In this document: positions 36,358-45,369 of the stretch, one piece after another | Position numbering within the stretch: position 1 is the stretch's first letter | Layout: every line of letters begins with the position of its first letter | Assembly (NCBI GenBank): GCA_910586005.1 | Contig: CAJUHG010000002.1 | Span: 42,187 to 106,186 of the forward strand | DNA: 64,000 nt | Origin: an uncultured Lachnospiraceae bacterium | Lineage (GTDB): Bacteria > Bacillota > Clostridia > Lachnospirales > Lachnospiraceae | Direction: 5' to 3' | Made by a program: the position numbers and the translations under genes | The notes under the pieces: generated by a model | Database searches by the model: none | The model's input: only the letters and a program-made list of their open reading frames with translations | What the model was told of the DNA's origin: nothing

Positions 36358-36493
36358 GGTATACTTATTGAACTATTAATGTTCAATAAAATATACTTGT
36401 TAAACTACTGATGTTCAATAAGGTATACTTATTGAACTACTAATGTTCAATAAGGTATACTTATTGAACTACTAATGTTCAATAAGGTATACT
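36358..36493 (+). repeat. Tandem array of a 32-bp palindromic unit
   Basis: TATACT begins at 36360, 36392, 36424, 36456 and 36488, an exact 32-bp period: four full units and a partial fifth. Each unit holds the inverted repeat TATTGAAC-N7-GTTCAATA (slightly decayed in unit 2) and a GTATAC palindrome. Units 3 and 4 are identical. It lies between the flagellar block and glycosylation unit 1. The 36236-36970 gap otherwise holds only the hairpin, promoter and leader listed separately. Confidence 0.9.
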
Positions 36494-36651
36494 CTCTGGG
36501 CATTCCAAGATGGTTATGTATATCTGAAAAATCAAAGAATATTTCTAATTAGAATAAAATAAGGATTAATTTGATAATTAGGAAAAATATAGAATAATTT
36601 TGGGAAATTTTAGTAAAAAAAATAAAAAAGTTATTTTATTTACTAAAAATA

Positions 36652-36678
36652 TAATATATAAAATAATATAGTCGATAT
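36652..36678 (+). promoter_or_regulatory. Sigma-28-type promoter, leader unit 1
   Basis: TAAT at 36652-36655, 15 nt, GTCGATAT at 36671-36678. It belongs to a conserved block repeated at 45677 and 52428. Confidence 0.6.
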
Positions 36679-36684
36679 AAAAAT

Positions 36685-36761
36685 AGATAAGAAATCAGAC
36701 AACGCAGGGAAGCGCTATACCGTAAGATTAAGAGGAATAGATGTGCGTCTATTCCTTTTTT
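36685..36761 (+). ncRNA. Conserved short leader RNA with terminator, unit 1
   Basis: From the expected start near 36685 to the T-run the RNA would be about 77 nt. Conserved parts are AAATCAGACAACGCAG, GCGCTATAC (36712-36720) and a terminal hairpin AGAGGAATAGA/TCTATTCCTTT ending in T-run 36756-36761. Two other copies lie at 45711-45789 and 52463-52539, each also before a glycosyltransferase gene. It is either an attenuator-type leader or a small RNA. No known family was recognised. Confidence 0.6.
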
Positions 36762-36970
36762 GTATAGAAGAATGTGTTCAAGATTGTTGTTTTGAAAAAG
36801 TATATGAAACATATTTTTGTTTTTTTATGATAGGAAAGACCTTGTTATTATGAAGTATTAAAGGATATAATTTTTCTAGAAAAGATATACTTATTCATAG
36901 TAGAATGAGTTATTGCTTCATAATTGTATTTACTATACAACAAAATATAAAGAATAATAAGAGGAAAAAA

Positions 36971-38557
36971 ATGAAAGAATTTTTACATCTGGTTGGAGAA
37001 CTGATGAATCAGTTAGATTTAAAGTGTGAATATTGTGAGAATACTATAATAAGTATGAAGGTAGCTTATGAGAAACTTTCTAAAGAGGAGAAACAAAAAA
37101 GTTTGGCGCTATTAGATGAGCTTCTTCAGGAAGATTATCATAGCTATTTTTTTATTATGTCTACATTATTAAAAGAATTAAAAGAAGAAGAAATTGCATT
37201 TTATATAGAAAAAATGTTAGGTTCTGATAAGGTTCCCTTATGGGAACGTATTCATATCATGTATCAATTGAGAGCAACATTATTTTCTACTTTGATTATA
37301 AAAAATGAAACAAAAGAGTTTTGGAAACAAAAAGCTATTTATGAGAAGATTTTGCAGAATATTGAAACAGAAATACAAGCAGAATATTCTTATATTTCAT
37401 GGGAGCGTAGAGAAAAAAAGATTGTAATTATAGTAAATCAAATATTAAACAATCTTCATGCACCTACTAGAAAATTAATTAGCATTTATAAATATTTTAA
37501 GGAACTTGGATATGATGTGCTAGTATATGTTTCTCATTATTCAGGGAAAAATGAGGAAAATACTCTATGGTATCAGAGAATTATGTTCTCCAATCAAATG
37601 CCATCAACAAGTCCATTTTTACTAAGTATTGGTGATGGGGAAGAGATTTTAGGTTATAATTTGATGTTGCAATCAGAAAATTATTTGCAAGAAATAAGGA
37701 AAACGATGGATCTTATTTATGGTGAGCATGCACAGTTTGTATTTGAATTAGGGGAAAGAACCATATTAGCTGGTTTGTGTCATTCTTTTACCACCGTTGT
37801 AACGATGGGGTGTACCAAACAAATACCTATTACCAATGCACCAGTGATTGCTAGATATTTTGAGTATTCTAAGGAAGAAGAAAAATTATATCAACAGTGT
37901 ATGGAGGATACACAGATAATCATAGATGTAAAACATGTGGAGAGTGATTTCCTGCGCAGTGATAAAAGTGAGACTAAAAGTGACAAAAGGCGAAAACTAG
38001 AGATAAAAGAAGAACAATTTGTTCTTATAATTGCTGGTAATCGTCTGGGCTCTGAATTAACAGAAAGTTTTTTGGAAATTTTGTCTAAAATTTTAGAGCA
38101 AAGCAAAAATTTAGTAGTTATGTTTATAGGAAATTTACAAGCGGGATTGATAGAAAAGATAACAAATTCTTTTTGTATAGAACAAATACATTTTCTAGGA
38201 TTTCGAGCAGATTTTCAAGATGTAATTTCAGCAGGAGATTTATTTTTAAATCCACCTAGACAAGGAGGGGGAACGGGTGCTGCTTATGCGGGAGTGGAAG
38301 GGATACCTGTAGTTACTTTAGACCACTGTGATGTAGCAGCAACAGCTGGAGAAGAATTTATCTGTCAATCCATAGAAGAGATGCCCTCTCTCGTTTGGAA
38401 ATATTATAGTGATAAAGAGTTTTATCAAAAACAAAAAGAAATTATCAAAAATAGAATTCAAAAGTTGCTAGAAACAGATGGACTTGAAAATTTTAGAAAG
38501 TTATGTGATTTTATACAACAAATTACATTAGAGAAGGAAAAAGAAAATGAAACATGA
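36971..38557 (+). CDS. GT-B-type glycosyltransferase, paralogue A
   Basis: The 528-residue product has an N-terminal helical region (1-150), then a Rossmann-like part from KIVIIVNQILNNLHAPTRKL, and a C-terminal donor-binding domain with LIIAGNRL, FLGFRADFQDVISAGDLFLN and NPPRQGGGTGAAYAGVEGIP, reminiscent of GT-B enzymes. The donor sugar is unknown; flagellin or a flagellin-bound glycan is the likely acceptor, given the sigma-28 promoter and neighbourhood. The frame opens at 36905, but the paralogue at 52625 and the AGAGG site at 36959-36963 show the start is ATG 36971. It overlaps the aminotransferase remnant by 11 nt, as paralogue C overlaps the intact gene. Confidence 0.75.
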   Translation: MKEFLHLVGELMNQLDLKCEYCENTIISMKVAYEKLSKEEKQKSLALLDELLQEDYHSYFFIMSTLLKELKEEEIAFYIEKMLGSDKVPLWERIHIMYQLRATLFSTLIIKNETKEFWKQKAIYEKILQNIETEIQAEYSYISWERREKKIVIIVNQILNNLHAPTRKLISIYKYFKELGYDVLVYVSHYSGKNEENTLWYQRIMFSNQMPSTSPFLLSIGDGEEILGYNLMLQSENYLQEIRKTMDLIYGEHAQFVFELGERTILAGLCHSFTTVVTMGCTKQIPITNAPVIARYFEYSKEEEKLYQQCMEDTQIIIDVKHVESDFLRSDKSETKSDKRRKLEIKEEQFVLIIAGNRLGSELTESFLEILSKILEQSKNLVVMFIGNLQAGLIEKITNSFCIEQIHFLGFRADFQDVISAGDLFLNPPRQGGGTGAAYAGVEGIPVVTLDHCDVAATAGEEFICQSIEEMPSLVWKYYSDKEFYQKQKEIIKNRIQKLLETDGLENFRKLCDFIQQITLEKEKENET

Positions 38558-38696
38558 TACCATATGTGGAGATTAATTTAGAAGAGAGAATGCAAGATAT
38601 GTAGGAAAAAATATTTTGGTATTACCATTGTATCCAGAATTACCTTATGAAGTGATAGATGAGATATGTTCTGTGATAGAAAATTGTGTAAAGTAA
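38547..38696 (+). pseudogene. Internally deleted DegT-family aminotransferase remnant
   Basis: The first codons (ATGAAACATGAT) equal those of the intact gene at 54204, and the last part (ILVLPLYPELPYEVIDEICS when translated) equals its C-terminus, but nearly the whole middle, over 300 codons, is missing and a stop follows after nine codons. The 210 nt from 38697 to 38906 hold only a small TATGTC/GACATA hairpin (38729-38745) and the start region of the next gene. Confidence 0.85.
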
Positions 38697-38906
38697 AATT
38701 TAACCTTATCAAGATAGTCTCCCGCTTCTATGTCACAGAGACATAAGCACATGAACGAGGACTTGCTTGTGAAAAAATTTTAAATATTAAAGCAGTTCTT
38801 AAGAGAAAATGAGTTCTTTAAAATTTACTTTAAAATATTATATGAATATGTTTTTTGTAATCAATAAAAAATGGAAAAGTTTGATGTTTGGAAGGATTTA
38901 TAAGAT

Positions 38907-39749
38907 ATGGATCAAAAAAAGATGGGTAAAACTATTTCATTTCTTAGAAAACAATTTAATATGACTCAGAAGCAATTAGCAAATAGACTAGGAGTATCAG
39001 ATAAAACAATTTCTAAATGGGAAAATGGACATGGGGCACCAGATATTTCTGTTTTAACTAAATTATCAATTAGTTTAGATATAGATATAGAAAACCTTTT
39101 AGAAGGAAATCTGACATATCCTGATTTTAAATGGAAAGGAATTTTAGTTTTAAATTATCCAGAAAATATACACTCCTATATGATACTACAATCTCTACCA
39201 ATCGTAGAGTTTCAGCTTAGTTTACTGATGCTTACTGGAATCAATCACATTATAATCATAGGGATTGAGAATGAAATTGCATTTACTCGGGATATACTTG
39301 ATATTGATAATTGTGGAATTCAAATAGAGTATGAGTGTGCAAATGTTGCTGATATGGAATCTATCAATGCTATTTTGGAAAGGAACAATTCTAGATATGG
39401 AATTATGATGATATATGGACTTGATTTCATATATGGAAAAGATCTCACAAAACTTTTTAGAAGAGTGATTTATAATAGTGAAAAACCTACAAGATTAGAA
39501 AATTATCAATATTTACCACTTTCCATATGTTTGTATCCACAAGGGACATATAGAACGTTGAAAAATTTTGATATTCATAAGGAAGAAAGATTTGAAAAAT
39601 TAATATTAAAAAGAGGAATTGTAGCTTTTCATATACAAAGTAGAGAAGATTTGTGGGATGCATCTGTTTTGATTCATATTATAGAGCGTCATATGGGTGA
39701 AAGGATTGGCTATTTGAAAGATATAGCAGAAAGAAGAGGATTATTGTAA
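38907..39749 (+). CDS. XRE-family regulator fused to a degenerate sugar-nucleotidyltransferase-like domain
   Basis: The 280-residue product has an N-terminal HTH_3 domain (residues 7-62, with MTQKQLANRLGVSDKTISKW). From about residue 73, WKGILVLNYPENIHSYMILQ and FQLSLLMLTGINHIIIIGI match the start of RmlA/GlmU-type nucleotidyltransferases, but the catalytic loop (GGxGTRL...P) is replaced by NYPENIH. The second domain is therefore probably a ligand sensor, perhaps for a nucleotide sugar. It precedes the acyl/NeuB cassette and likely controls it. GGAAGGA precedes the ATG. Confidence 0.75.
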   Translation: MDQKKMGKTISFLRKQFNMTQKQLANRLGVSDKTISKWENGHGAPDISVLTKLSISLDIDIENLLEGNLTYPDFKWKGILVLNYPENIHSYMILQSLPIVEFQLSLLMLTGINHIIIIGIENEIAFTRDILDIDNCGIQIEYECANVADMESINAILERNNSRYGIMMIYGLDFIYGKDLTKLFRRVIYNSEKPTRLENYQYLPLSICLYPQGTYRTLKNFDIHKEERFEKLILKRGIVAFHIQSREDLWDASVLIHIIERHMGERIGYLKDIAERRGLL

Positions 39750-39950
39750 GAGAGAAAGATAGGGTATTCGAATGGTAGAGTGCAAAGGCATGAATATTAT
39801 GAAATAATAGAGTAGAGGTTGAGAGAAAATAGAACAAAATAGGATTAAGTAAATTGCTGTGTTTCGCATGGTGTGCACAAAAATACCTTTGATATTTTTT
39901 ATTCTCTCATAGAACAGAAAATAAATATATAGTGAAGGTGATTCTGATTT

Positions 39951-40625
39951 ATGATTTTATTTATTTATGGTACAGGAGGAGCAGGAATCGAAGTATACGA
40001 TCTTGCAATAAGGAATAATAAATTAAACAAAAAATATTCAGCAATTTATTTCATTGATGATTTTTTAGATGAAATAGATTATTATGGTACAAAAACAATC
40101 CATTTTACATCTTGTAAGGAATATATGAAAAATGAGGATGCTGAATTTATTATTGCAGTTGGGGAACCAGCAGCGCGTAAGAAGCTATTTGATAAAGTCA
40201 AATTGGCGGGTTATTCCCTAGCAATTTTAATTGATAAAACTGCTATTATTTCAGATACAGCAAAAATATCAGAAGGTTGTGTTATCAATGCATATGCAAT
40301 TGTTTCGTCAGAAGTGGTTGTGAAAGAAAACTGTTTTGTGATGTTTCAAGCAATTATAGGGCATCATGCATTTATTGAGAATAACTGTGTAATTTGTCCA
40401 AAAGCTACAGTTGGGGGGCATAGTAGAGTTGGAATGCAAACATTTTTGGGATTAGGTTCTTCTATGATACAAGGAGTAAATATTGGGAATCAAGCAATTG
40501 TAGGATTGGGTTCTATGGTATTTAGGAATGTAGAGGATGGTACTACTGTGATAGGAAATCCCGCAAGATTGACAAAAGGAAACAGTGAACATAAAGTTTT
40601 TGTTAATTCTAATAATAGTAAATGA
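39951..40625 (+). CDS. NeuD/PglD-family sugar acyltransferase
   Basis: The 224-residue product has an N-terminal Rossmann-like PglD_N domain (ILFIYGTGGAGIEVYDLA) and a C-terminal left-handed beta-helix of hexapeptide repeats (about 85-205: ISDTAKISEGCVINAYAIVS and onward) with the catalytic-type His pair in IIGHHAFIENN. Such enzymes acylate amino or hydroxyl groups of sugars. Here the donor could be an acyl-ACP made by the neighbouring enzymes rather than acetyl-CoA; that is inference. A GAAGGTG site precedes the ATG. Its stop overlaps the next open frame. Confidence 0.85.
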   Translation: MILFIYGTGGAGIEVYDLAIRNNKLNKKYSAIYFIDDFLDEIDYYGTKTIHFTSCKEYMKNEDAEFIIAVGEPAARKKLFDKVKLAGYSLAILIDKTAIISDTAKISEGCVINAYAIVSSEVVVKENCFVMFQAIIGHHAFIENNCVICPKATVGGHSRVGMQTFLGLGSSMIQGVNIGNQAIVGLGSMVFRNVEDGTTVIGNPARLTKGNSEHKVFVNSNNSK

Positions 40626-40642
40626 TAGTTAGAGGTGAAAAA

Positions 40643-41134
40643 ATGGAAGATAATAAAAAAAATGTGTTGTCCTTTGATGCTTATGAGTTGCAGAAATATG
40701 AACCTAATAGATATCCTTTTTTATTTATTGATAGAGTAACAGAATGTGTGCCAGGCGAATATGCAAAGGGATATAAAAATTTGACTAATAATGAATGGTT
40801 TTTTCCTCATCATTATGAAGGACATCCCTTTATGCCAGCAGCTATACAGACAGAATCATTAAGTCAAATGCTGACAATTGCATTTACCACGCTTCCTAAC
40901 ATAGATAATGTAGACGTAGTAGGATCTAGTTGGAGTGCAAAATTTCACAGAGAAATTCATCCAGGTGATAGATTAGACATTGAGGCGTTTGTAAAATCAT
41001 ATTCTAGAGGTTTGGGAAAAGGATATGCAAAAAGTTACGTTGATGGAGAACTTGCCTGTGAAATAGAAGTGACAATGGTAATACCATGTGAGTTCAACAA
41101 GTATAAGCCTAAAAAAAAGGCTGAGGAAAGATAA
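40643..41134 (+). CDS. FabZ-like 3-hydroxyacyl-ACP dehydratase (hotdog fold)
   Basis: The 163-residue product aligns with FabZ throughout: NRYPFLFIDRVTECVPGEYA, NEWFFPHHYEGHPFMPAAIQ with the catalytic His, and the Glu of TESLSQ. The usual GHFPG reads HHYEG. It should dehydrate a 3-hydroxyacyl-ACP or related thioester. An ATG at 40622 is in frame, but AGAGGTG (40631-40637) selects ATG 40643. The next gene starts one base after the stop. A dedicated ACP is encoded in the same cassette (45370). Confidence 0.82.
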   Translation: MEDNKKNVLSFDAYELQKYEPNRYPFLFIDRVTECVPGEYAKGYKNLTNNEWFFPHHYEGHPFMPAAIQTESLSQMLTIAFTTLPNIDNVDVVGSSWSAKFHREIHPGDRLDIEAFVKSYSRGLGKGYAKSYVDGELACEIEVTMVIPCEFNKYKPKKKAEER

Positions 41135-41135
41135 T

Positions 41136-41891
41136 ATGCTTACAGGAAAAACAGCTATTATAACAGGGGCAAACAGAGGAATTGGATTAGCAACCGTTGA
41201 AGTGTTTGCAGAACAAGGTGCAAGCATTTGGGCATGTGCACGTACAAAATCTGATGAATTTGAGGATAAAATAAAAGAAATATCAAAGCAAAATAAAGTA
41301 ACAATAAGTCCAATTTATTTTGATGTAACAGAAGAAGTAGCAGTTAAGAATGCGATTAAGATAATTGGTAAAAATTCAAAATCTATAGATATACTTGTCA
41401 ATAATGCTGGTATTTCAATAGAAAGACTTTTTAGTATGACTTCATCTGAAATAATACAAAAAACAATGAAAGTCAATTTTCTATCACAAGTACTTTTAAG
41501 CCAACTTATATCACGATACATGATGAAAGCAAAAACAGGAAGCATTGTAAATATTGCATCTGTTGCAGGATTAGAAAATGAACAAGGCGGGATTGCCTAT
41601 GGAAGCAGCAAAGCTGCTGTTATATTCTCAACCAAAACAATGGCACTTGAATTAGCTTCATATGGAATAAGAGTAAATTCTGTTTCCCCTGGTTTTATTG
41701 GCACAGATATGTGGAAAAACCGGAACAGTGAAATAAGAGATAAAATTTTAAGTGAAACACCACTTGGTCGAGAAGGAACACCAAGAGAAGTTGCGAATGC
41801 TATACTATTTCTTGCTTCAGATATGTCATCCTATATGACAGGAGAAAATATTGTAATAGATGGAGGTAGAAAGGGGAATAGAAGAGGTTAA
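41136..41891 (+). CDS. FabG-like short-chain dehydrogenase/reductase
   Basis: The 251-residue SDR has the NAD(P) motif TGANRGIG, NNAG, and the catalytic Ser/Tyr/Lys in NIASVAGLENEQGGIAYGSSK (Ser, YxxxK), with the family C-terminus (ENIVIDGG). It probably reduces a 3-oxoacyl thioester or a keto-sugar. The frame opens further upstream with GTG 41088, but GAGGAAAG (41123-41130) and homology place the start at ATG 41136, directly after the dehydratase stop. Confidence 0.85.
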   Translation: MLTGKTAIITGANRGIGLATVEVFAEQGASIWACARTKSDEFEDKIKEISKQNKVTISPIYFDVTEEVAVKNAIKIIGKNSKSIDILVNNAGISIERLFSMTSSEIIQKTMKVNFLSQVLLSQLISRYMMKAKTGSIVNIASVAGLENEQGGIAYGSSKAAVIFSTKTMALELASYGIRVNSVSPGFIGTDMWKNRNSEIRDKILSETPLGREGTPREVANAILFLASDMSSYMTGENIVIDGGRKGNRRG

Positions 41892-42039
41892 GATAAAATT
41901 ATTTGATAAAGAAAAGGTAGTTAAATGTTATAAAATATTTTAAATTGAATTGGCAAATTTAAAGTAAGGATATACAAATTTTATATTAGATAACTGAGTT
42001 TACTATTTGTTATATGTATTATCATAAAGGGTAAATAAT

Positions 42040-43071
42040 ATGGTATTAAAAAACGGAAGAAGTATAAAAAATAACAGTGAGCCATATATTGTTGCTGAAT
42101 TGAATTCTAGTCATAATGGTAAAATGGATATTGCTAGAAAAATGATTGATGCAGCGAAAGATTGTGGTTGTGATGCTGTGAAATTTCAATCTTGGTCGGC
42201 AGAATCACTTTATTGTCGAGATTATTATGATAAAAATCCTATATTGAAAAAGATGATTAGTAGATTTTCTCTTAAACCTGTGGAATTGTTAGAATTGTCG
42301 GAATACTGTAATGATATTGGTATTGATTTTTCTTCTACACCATATTCTAAGGAAGAAGTAGATTTTCTGGTAGAACAATGCAAAGTACCATTCGTTAAAA
42401 TTGCTTCTATGGATATTAATAATCTTCCATATTTGAGATATATTGCAAAGACAAATATACCAATTATTTTGTCAACAGGTATGGCAACTATAGAGGAAAT
42501 AACGAAAGCTGTTACTGAAATTGAAAATGTAGGGAATCATAATATTTGTATATTACATTGTGTTTCTTTATATCCAGTAGAGGCACAGTTTGTAAATTTA
42601 AATAATATAATTATGTTGAAAGAAAAATTTCCCAGCTATGCAATAGGATATTCTGATCATACAATAGGCAGTGAGGTGGCATGTGCCTCAGTCGGTCTTG
42701 GAGTGGCACTTATAGAAAAACATTTTACGCTCAATAATAAAAAAATTGGATGGGATAATCAAATGGCTACAGAGCCTGAGGACATGAAAGATTTGGTTCT
42801 TAAATGTCATAGAGTGCATAGTTCTTTAGGACTTTATGAAAGAAAACTTACATCAGAAGAATTAGAACAGCGAAAAAAAATGCGTAGAAGCGTCGTTGCC
42901 GCTATAGATATGTCAATGGGACATATCATTGAGGAAGGAGATTTTACTGCCAAGCGTCCAGGAGATGGAATACCAGTAAATGAATATAAAAATATAATTG
43001 GACGAGTTCTGATAAGAGATATCCAAAAGGATCAATTAATTCTTAATGAATATTTACGTGAGAGGGAATAA
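42040..43071 (+). CDS. NeuB-family PEP-condensing synthase (N-acylneuraminate synthase-like)
   Basis: The 343-residue product has a full NeuB barrel (IVAELNSSHNGKMDIARKMI, DAVKFQ, KIASMDINNLPYL, LSTGMAT, CVSLYP, IGYSDHTIG, IEKHFTL) and a C-terminal SAF/antifreeze-like domain (RRSVVAAIDM, FTAKRPGDGIP). The family condenses PEP with an aldehyde sugar to a nonulosonic acid. Here no hydrolysing epimerase or CMP-transferase adjoins it; LuxE and LuxC follow within 2 nt. It may serve the pseudaminic-type genes at 60-64 kb or act on another aldehyde. Confidence 0.9.
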   Translation: MVLKNGRSIKNNSEPYIVAELNSSHNGKMDIARKMIDAAKDCGCDAVKFQSWSAESLYCRDYYDKNPILKKMISRFSLKPVELLELSEYCNDIGIDFSSTPYSKEEVDFLVEQCKVPFVKIASMDINNLPYLRYIAKTNIPIILSTGMATIEEITKAVTEIENVGNHNICILHCVSLYPVEAQFVNLNNIIMLKEKFPSYAIGYSDHTIGSEVACASVGLGVALIEKHFTLNNKKIGWDNQMATEPEDMKDLVLKCHRVHSSLGLYERKLTSEELEQRKKMRRSVVAAIDMSMGHIIEEGDFTAKRPGDGIPVNEYKNIIGRVLIRDIQKDQLILNEYLRERE

Positions 43072-43073
43072 AA

Positions 43074-44150
43074 ATGATTGAAAACTTTCATAAATTACCA
43101 CTTTATTCTTTGAAGAAAAGTGAAAAAGAACAATTATTGTTGGAAGAATTAAATCAATTAACCGAAATGCATAGGATAAAATGTGTTGAATATGCCCATT
43201 ATCTTGAGGCAATTGGATATACTCAGAGTCAAGCAGAAACCTTAGAAGAAATACCTTTTGTACCAATTAGAATTTTTAAAGAACTTGAAATGAAAAGCAT
43301 TCCTGAGAAAGATGTGTTTAAAGTAATGATGTCATCAGGAACAAGCGCACAAATACAGTCAAAAATATATCTAAATAAAGAGAATGCAATACTTCAACAG
43401 AAAGTTTTGCTTCGTATCCTTGGAGACTTTGTTGGCTCTAAGCGTCTACCAATGCTTGTTGTGGATTCTCATGCAACAATAAGCGACAGACGATTATTCA
43501 CCACAAGAGGTGGAACTATCATGGGGCTTGATTTTATGGCAAAAAAAATGATATTTGCACTTAATGATGATATGACTTTAAACGTAGACAATTTAGAAGA
43601 GTTTGCAAATACTTATGGAAAGCATAAATTTCTAATTTTTGGATTTACATTTATGGTATGGAAATATCTCTTTGATGAAATAGAGAAAAAGAAACTAAAA
43701 ATTGATTTTTCTAATGGATATCTATTAACAGCCGGTGGCTGGAAAAAGTTAAAAAATGAAGCTGTATCAAACAAAGATTTTAAAAAACGTGGTGAGAAAG
43801 TTTGTGGAATTAGACATTATATTGATCATTATGGGATGGCAGAGCAGACAGGATGTATATATGCAGAATGTGAATGTGGGCATCTTCATGCAAGCATATA
43901 TTCAGATATTATTGTGAGAAGATATAGAGATTTTTCACCTTGTGAATATGGTGAGCGTGGATTTATTCAATTATTGTCTAGTTTACCCCATTCTTATCCA
44001 GGACATTCTATACTGACTGAGGATGAAGGTATTATTCTTGGAGAAGATGATTGTCCATGTGGACGGAAAGGAAAATATATCCAGATACTTGGAAGGATAA
44101 AGAATGCTGAGATAAGGGGGTGCAGTGATACCTATGCAACAAGTTTTTAA
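43074..44150 (+). CDS. luxE: LuxE-family acyl-protein synthetase
   Basis: LuxE activates a fatty acid with ATP and carries it on a Cys before LuxC reduces it. The 358-residue product has the LuxE pattern: PFVPIRIFKELEMKS near residue 60, VMMSSGTSAQIQSKIYLN, the FGFTFMVWKYLF segment, GGWKK, and the C-terminal HYGMAEQTGCIY adenylate-enzyme region with a Cys-rich part (CPCGRKG). It starts 2 nt after neuB and overlaps luxC by 26 nt. In this genome it clearly has nothing to do with light; the acyl substrate is unknown. Confidence 0.87.
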   Translation: MIENFHKLPLYSLKKSEKEQLLLEELNQLTEMHRIKCVEYAHYLEAIGYTQSQAETLEEIPFVPIRIFKELEMKSIPEKDVFKVMMSSGTSAQIQSKIYLNKENAILQQKVLLRILGDFVGSKRLPMLVVDSHATISDRRLFTTRGGTIMGLDFMAKKMIFALNDDMTLNVDNLEEFANTYGKHKFLIFGFTFMVWKYLFDEIEKKKLKIDFSNGYLLTAGGWKKLKNEAVSNKDFKKRGEKVCGIRHYIDHYGMAEQTGCIYAECECGHLHASIYSDIIVRRYRDFSPCEYGERGFIQLLSSLPHSYPGHSILTEDEGIILGEDDCPCGRKGKYIQILGRIKNAEIRGCSDTYATSF

Positions 44151-45327
44151 TGATATAAGATATCTTGTTGGGAATAAAGAAATTCTTGAACAGATGGAAA
44201 AAACACAGGTGCTTCCTTTATTCTCAGAAAAAGCATTAAACTTTCTAGATTGTCTTTCAAGAAGGCTAATGTGTAGTAACAAGGCGAAAAAATATCCTGA
44301 TGTGATTGCGTATGCTTTTTGGATTAGAAGAGCATCCTTAGAAAAAATAAGTATGCAATACAAAACAAAAGACCAAAAGTTAGGAAGAGGAATTGCATTT
44401 CAAATAGCACCATCAAATATTCCTGTTCAATTTGCAGTTTCTATGACATATGCTCTTACGGCGGGTAATGCGTCAATTATAAGGATATCTGATAAAGAAT
44501 TTGAACAGGTGGATATTATTTGCGAGGGCATTCGTTCTATTCTATGTGACACATATCCTGAAATGGCATCATATATTTGTGTTATTCGATATCAACATAA
44601 TGATAAAATAACACAATCATTGACAGATTTATGTGACATTCGGATGATATGGGGAGGAAATCATACAATTGCAGCTATACGTAAAGCTACTATAAATGCT
44701 AGATGTATTGATCTTGGATTTGCAGACCGCTATTCTATAGCCGTTATTAATGCTGATGATTATTTAGAAGAAGATGCTGTTTTATTGGCAAATGATTTTT
44801 ACAATGATACATACTTCTCTGATCAAAATGCATGCAGTTCCCCAAGATTAGTAATATGGATAGGAAATAGAATATCAAAAGCAAAAGAACTGTTTTGGGA
44901 TACATTAGGAGATATTGTATCAAGAAAATATTTGATGGAATCGATATGCAGTTCAGAGAAATTATTAAAAACAGCAATATGTGCTGCTAAACATCCAGGC
45001 ATAAGAGAAATAAAAAAAGATAATTTACTTGTAAGAATAGAATTACCATCATTGTATGATGATATTATGGATTTTAAAGGAAATTGTGGCTACTTTTTTG
45101 AATGTAGCATTGATAATCTACAAGACATTATTCCTATCATGAAAAAAAATTGCCAAACAATAACATATATAGGAAAAATAGAAGAAAAACTTAGGAAAAT
45201 TATAAATGATAATGGTGTAAAAGGTGTTGACAGAATTGTTCCTGTTGGGCATGCTGCAGATATTGCATTTGTGTGGGATGGTTTAGATTTACCAAATATA
45301 TTATCTCGTCAAATAGGTAATTCATAG
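44125..45327 (+). CDS. luxC: LuxC-family acyl-CoA/acyl-protein reductase
   Basis: LuxC reduces an activated acyl group to an aldehyde with NADPH. The 400-residue product has the aldehyde-dehydrogenase-type fold with the catalytic Cys in SDQNACSSPRLVIW near residue 237, IAPSNIPVQF and WGGNHTIAAIRK. The start is either GTG 44125 (4 nt after AAGGGGG) or ATG 44134 (13 nt after); I give the longer form. It overlaps luxE by 26 nt and is followed by the ACP gene. Its aldehyde product could be the substrate of the NeuB-like enzyme; inference only. Confidence 0.87.
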   Translation: MIPMQQVFNDIRYLVGNKEILEQMEKTQVLPLFSEKALNFLDCLSRRLMCSNKAKKYPDVIAYAFWIRRASLEKISMQYKTKDQKLGRGIAFQIAPSNIPVQFAVSMTYALTAGNASIIRISDKEFEQVDIICEGIRSILCDTYPEMASYICVIRYQHNDKITQSLTDLCDIRMIWGGNHTIAAIRKATINARCIDLGFADRYSIAVINADDYLEEDAVLLANDFYNDTYFSDQNACSSPRLVIWIGNRISKAKELFWDTLGDIVSRKYLMESICSSEKLLKTAICAAKHPGIREIKKDNLLVRIELPSLYDDIMDFKGNCGYFFECSIDNLQDIIPIMKKNCQTITYIGKIEEKLRKIINDNGVKGVDRIVPVGHAADIAFVWDGLDLPNILSRQIGNS

Positions 45328-45369
45328 AGTGTATAAATATATAAAAATAGAATTATTGGAGGATTAAAA

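Noticed and set aside
36358..36493. CRISPR-like repeat array
   Set aside because: The 32-bp units follow each other without unique spacers, and no cas genes are present.
36685..36761. c-di-GMP riboswitch at the glycosylation leaders
   Set aside because: The conserved GEMM elements, such as the GGGACGCAAAGCC-type core, are absent and the RNA is too short.
43074..45327. Bioluminescence operon
   Set aside because: Only the luxE and luxC types are present; no luciferase (luxAB) genes are near and the context is flagellin glycosylation.
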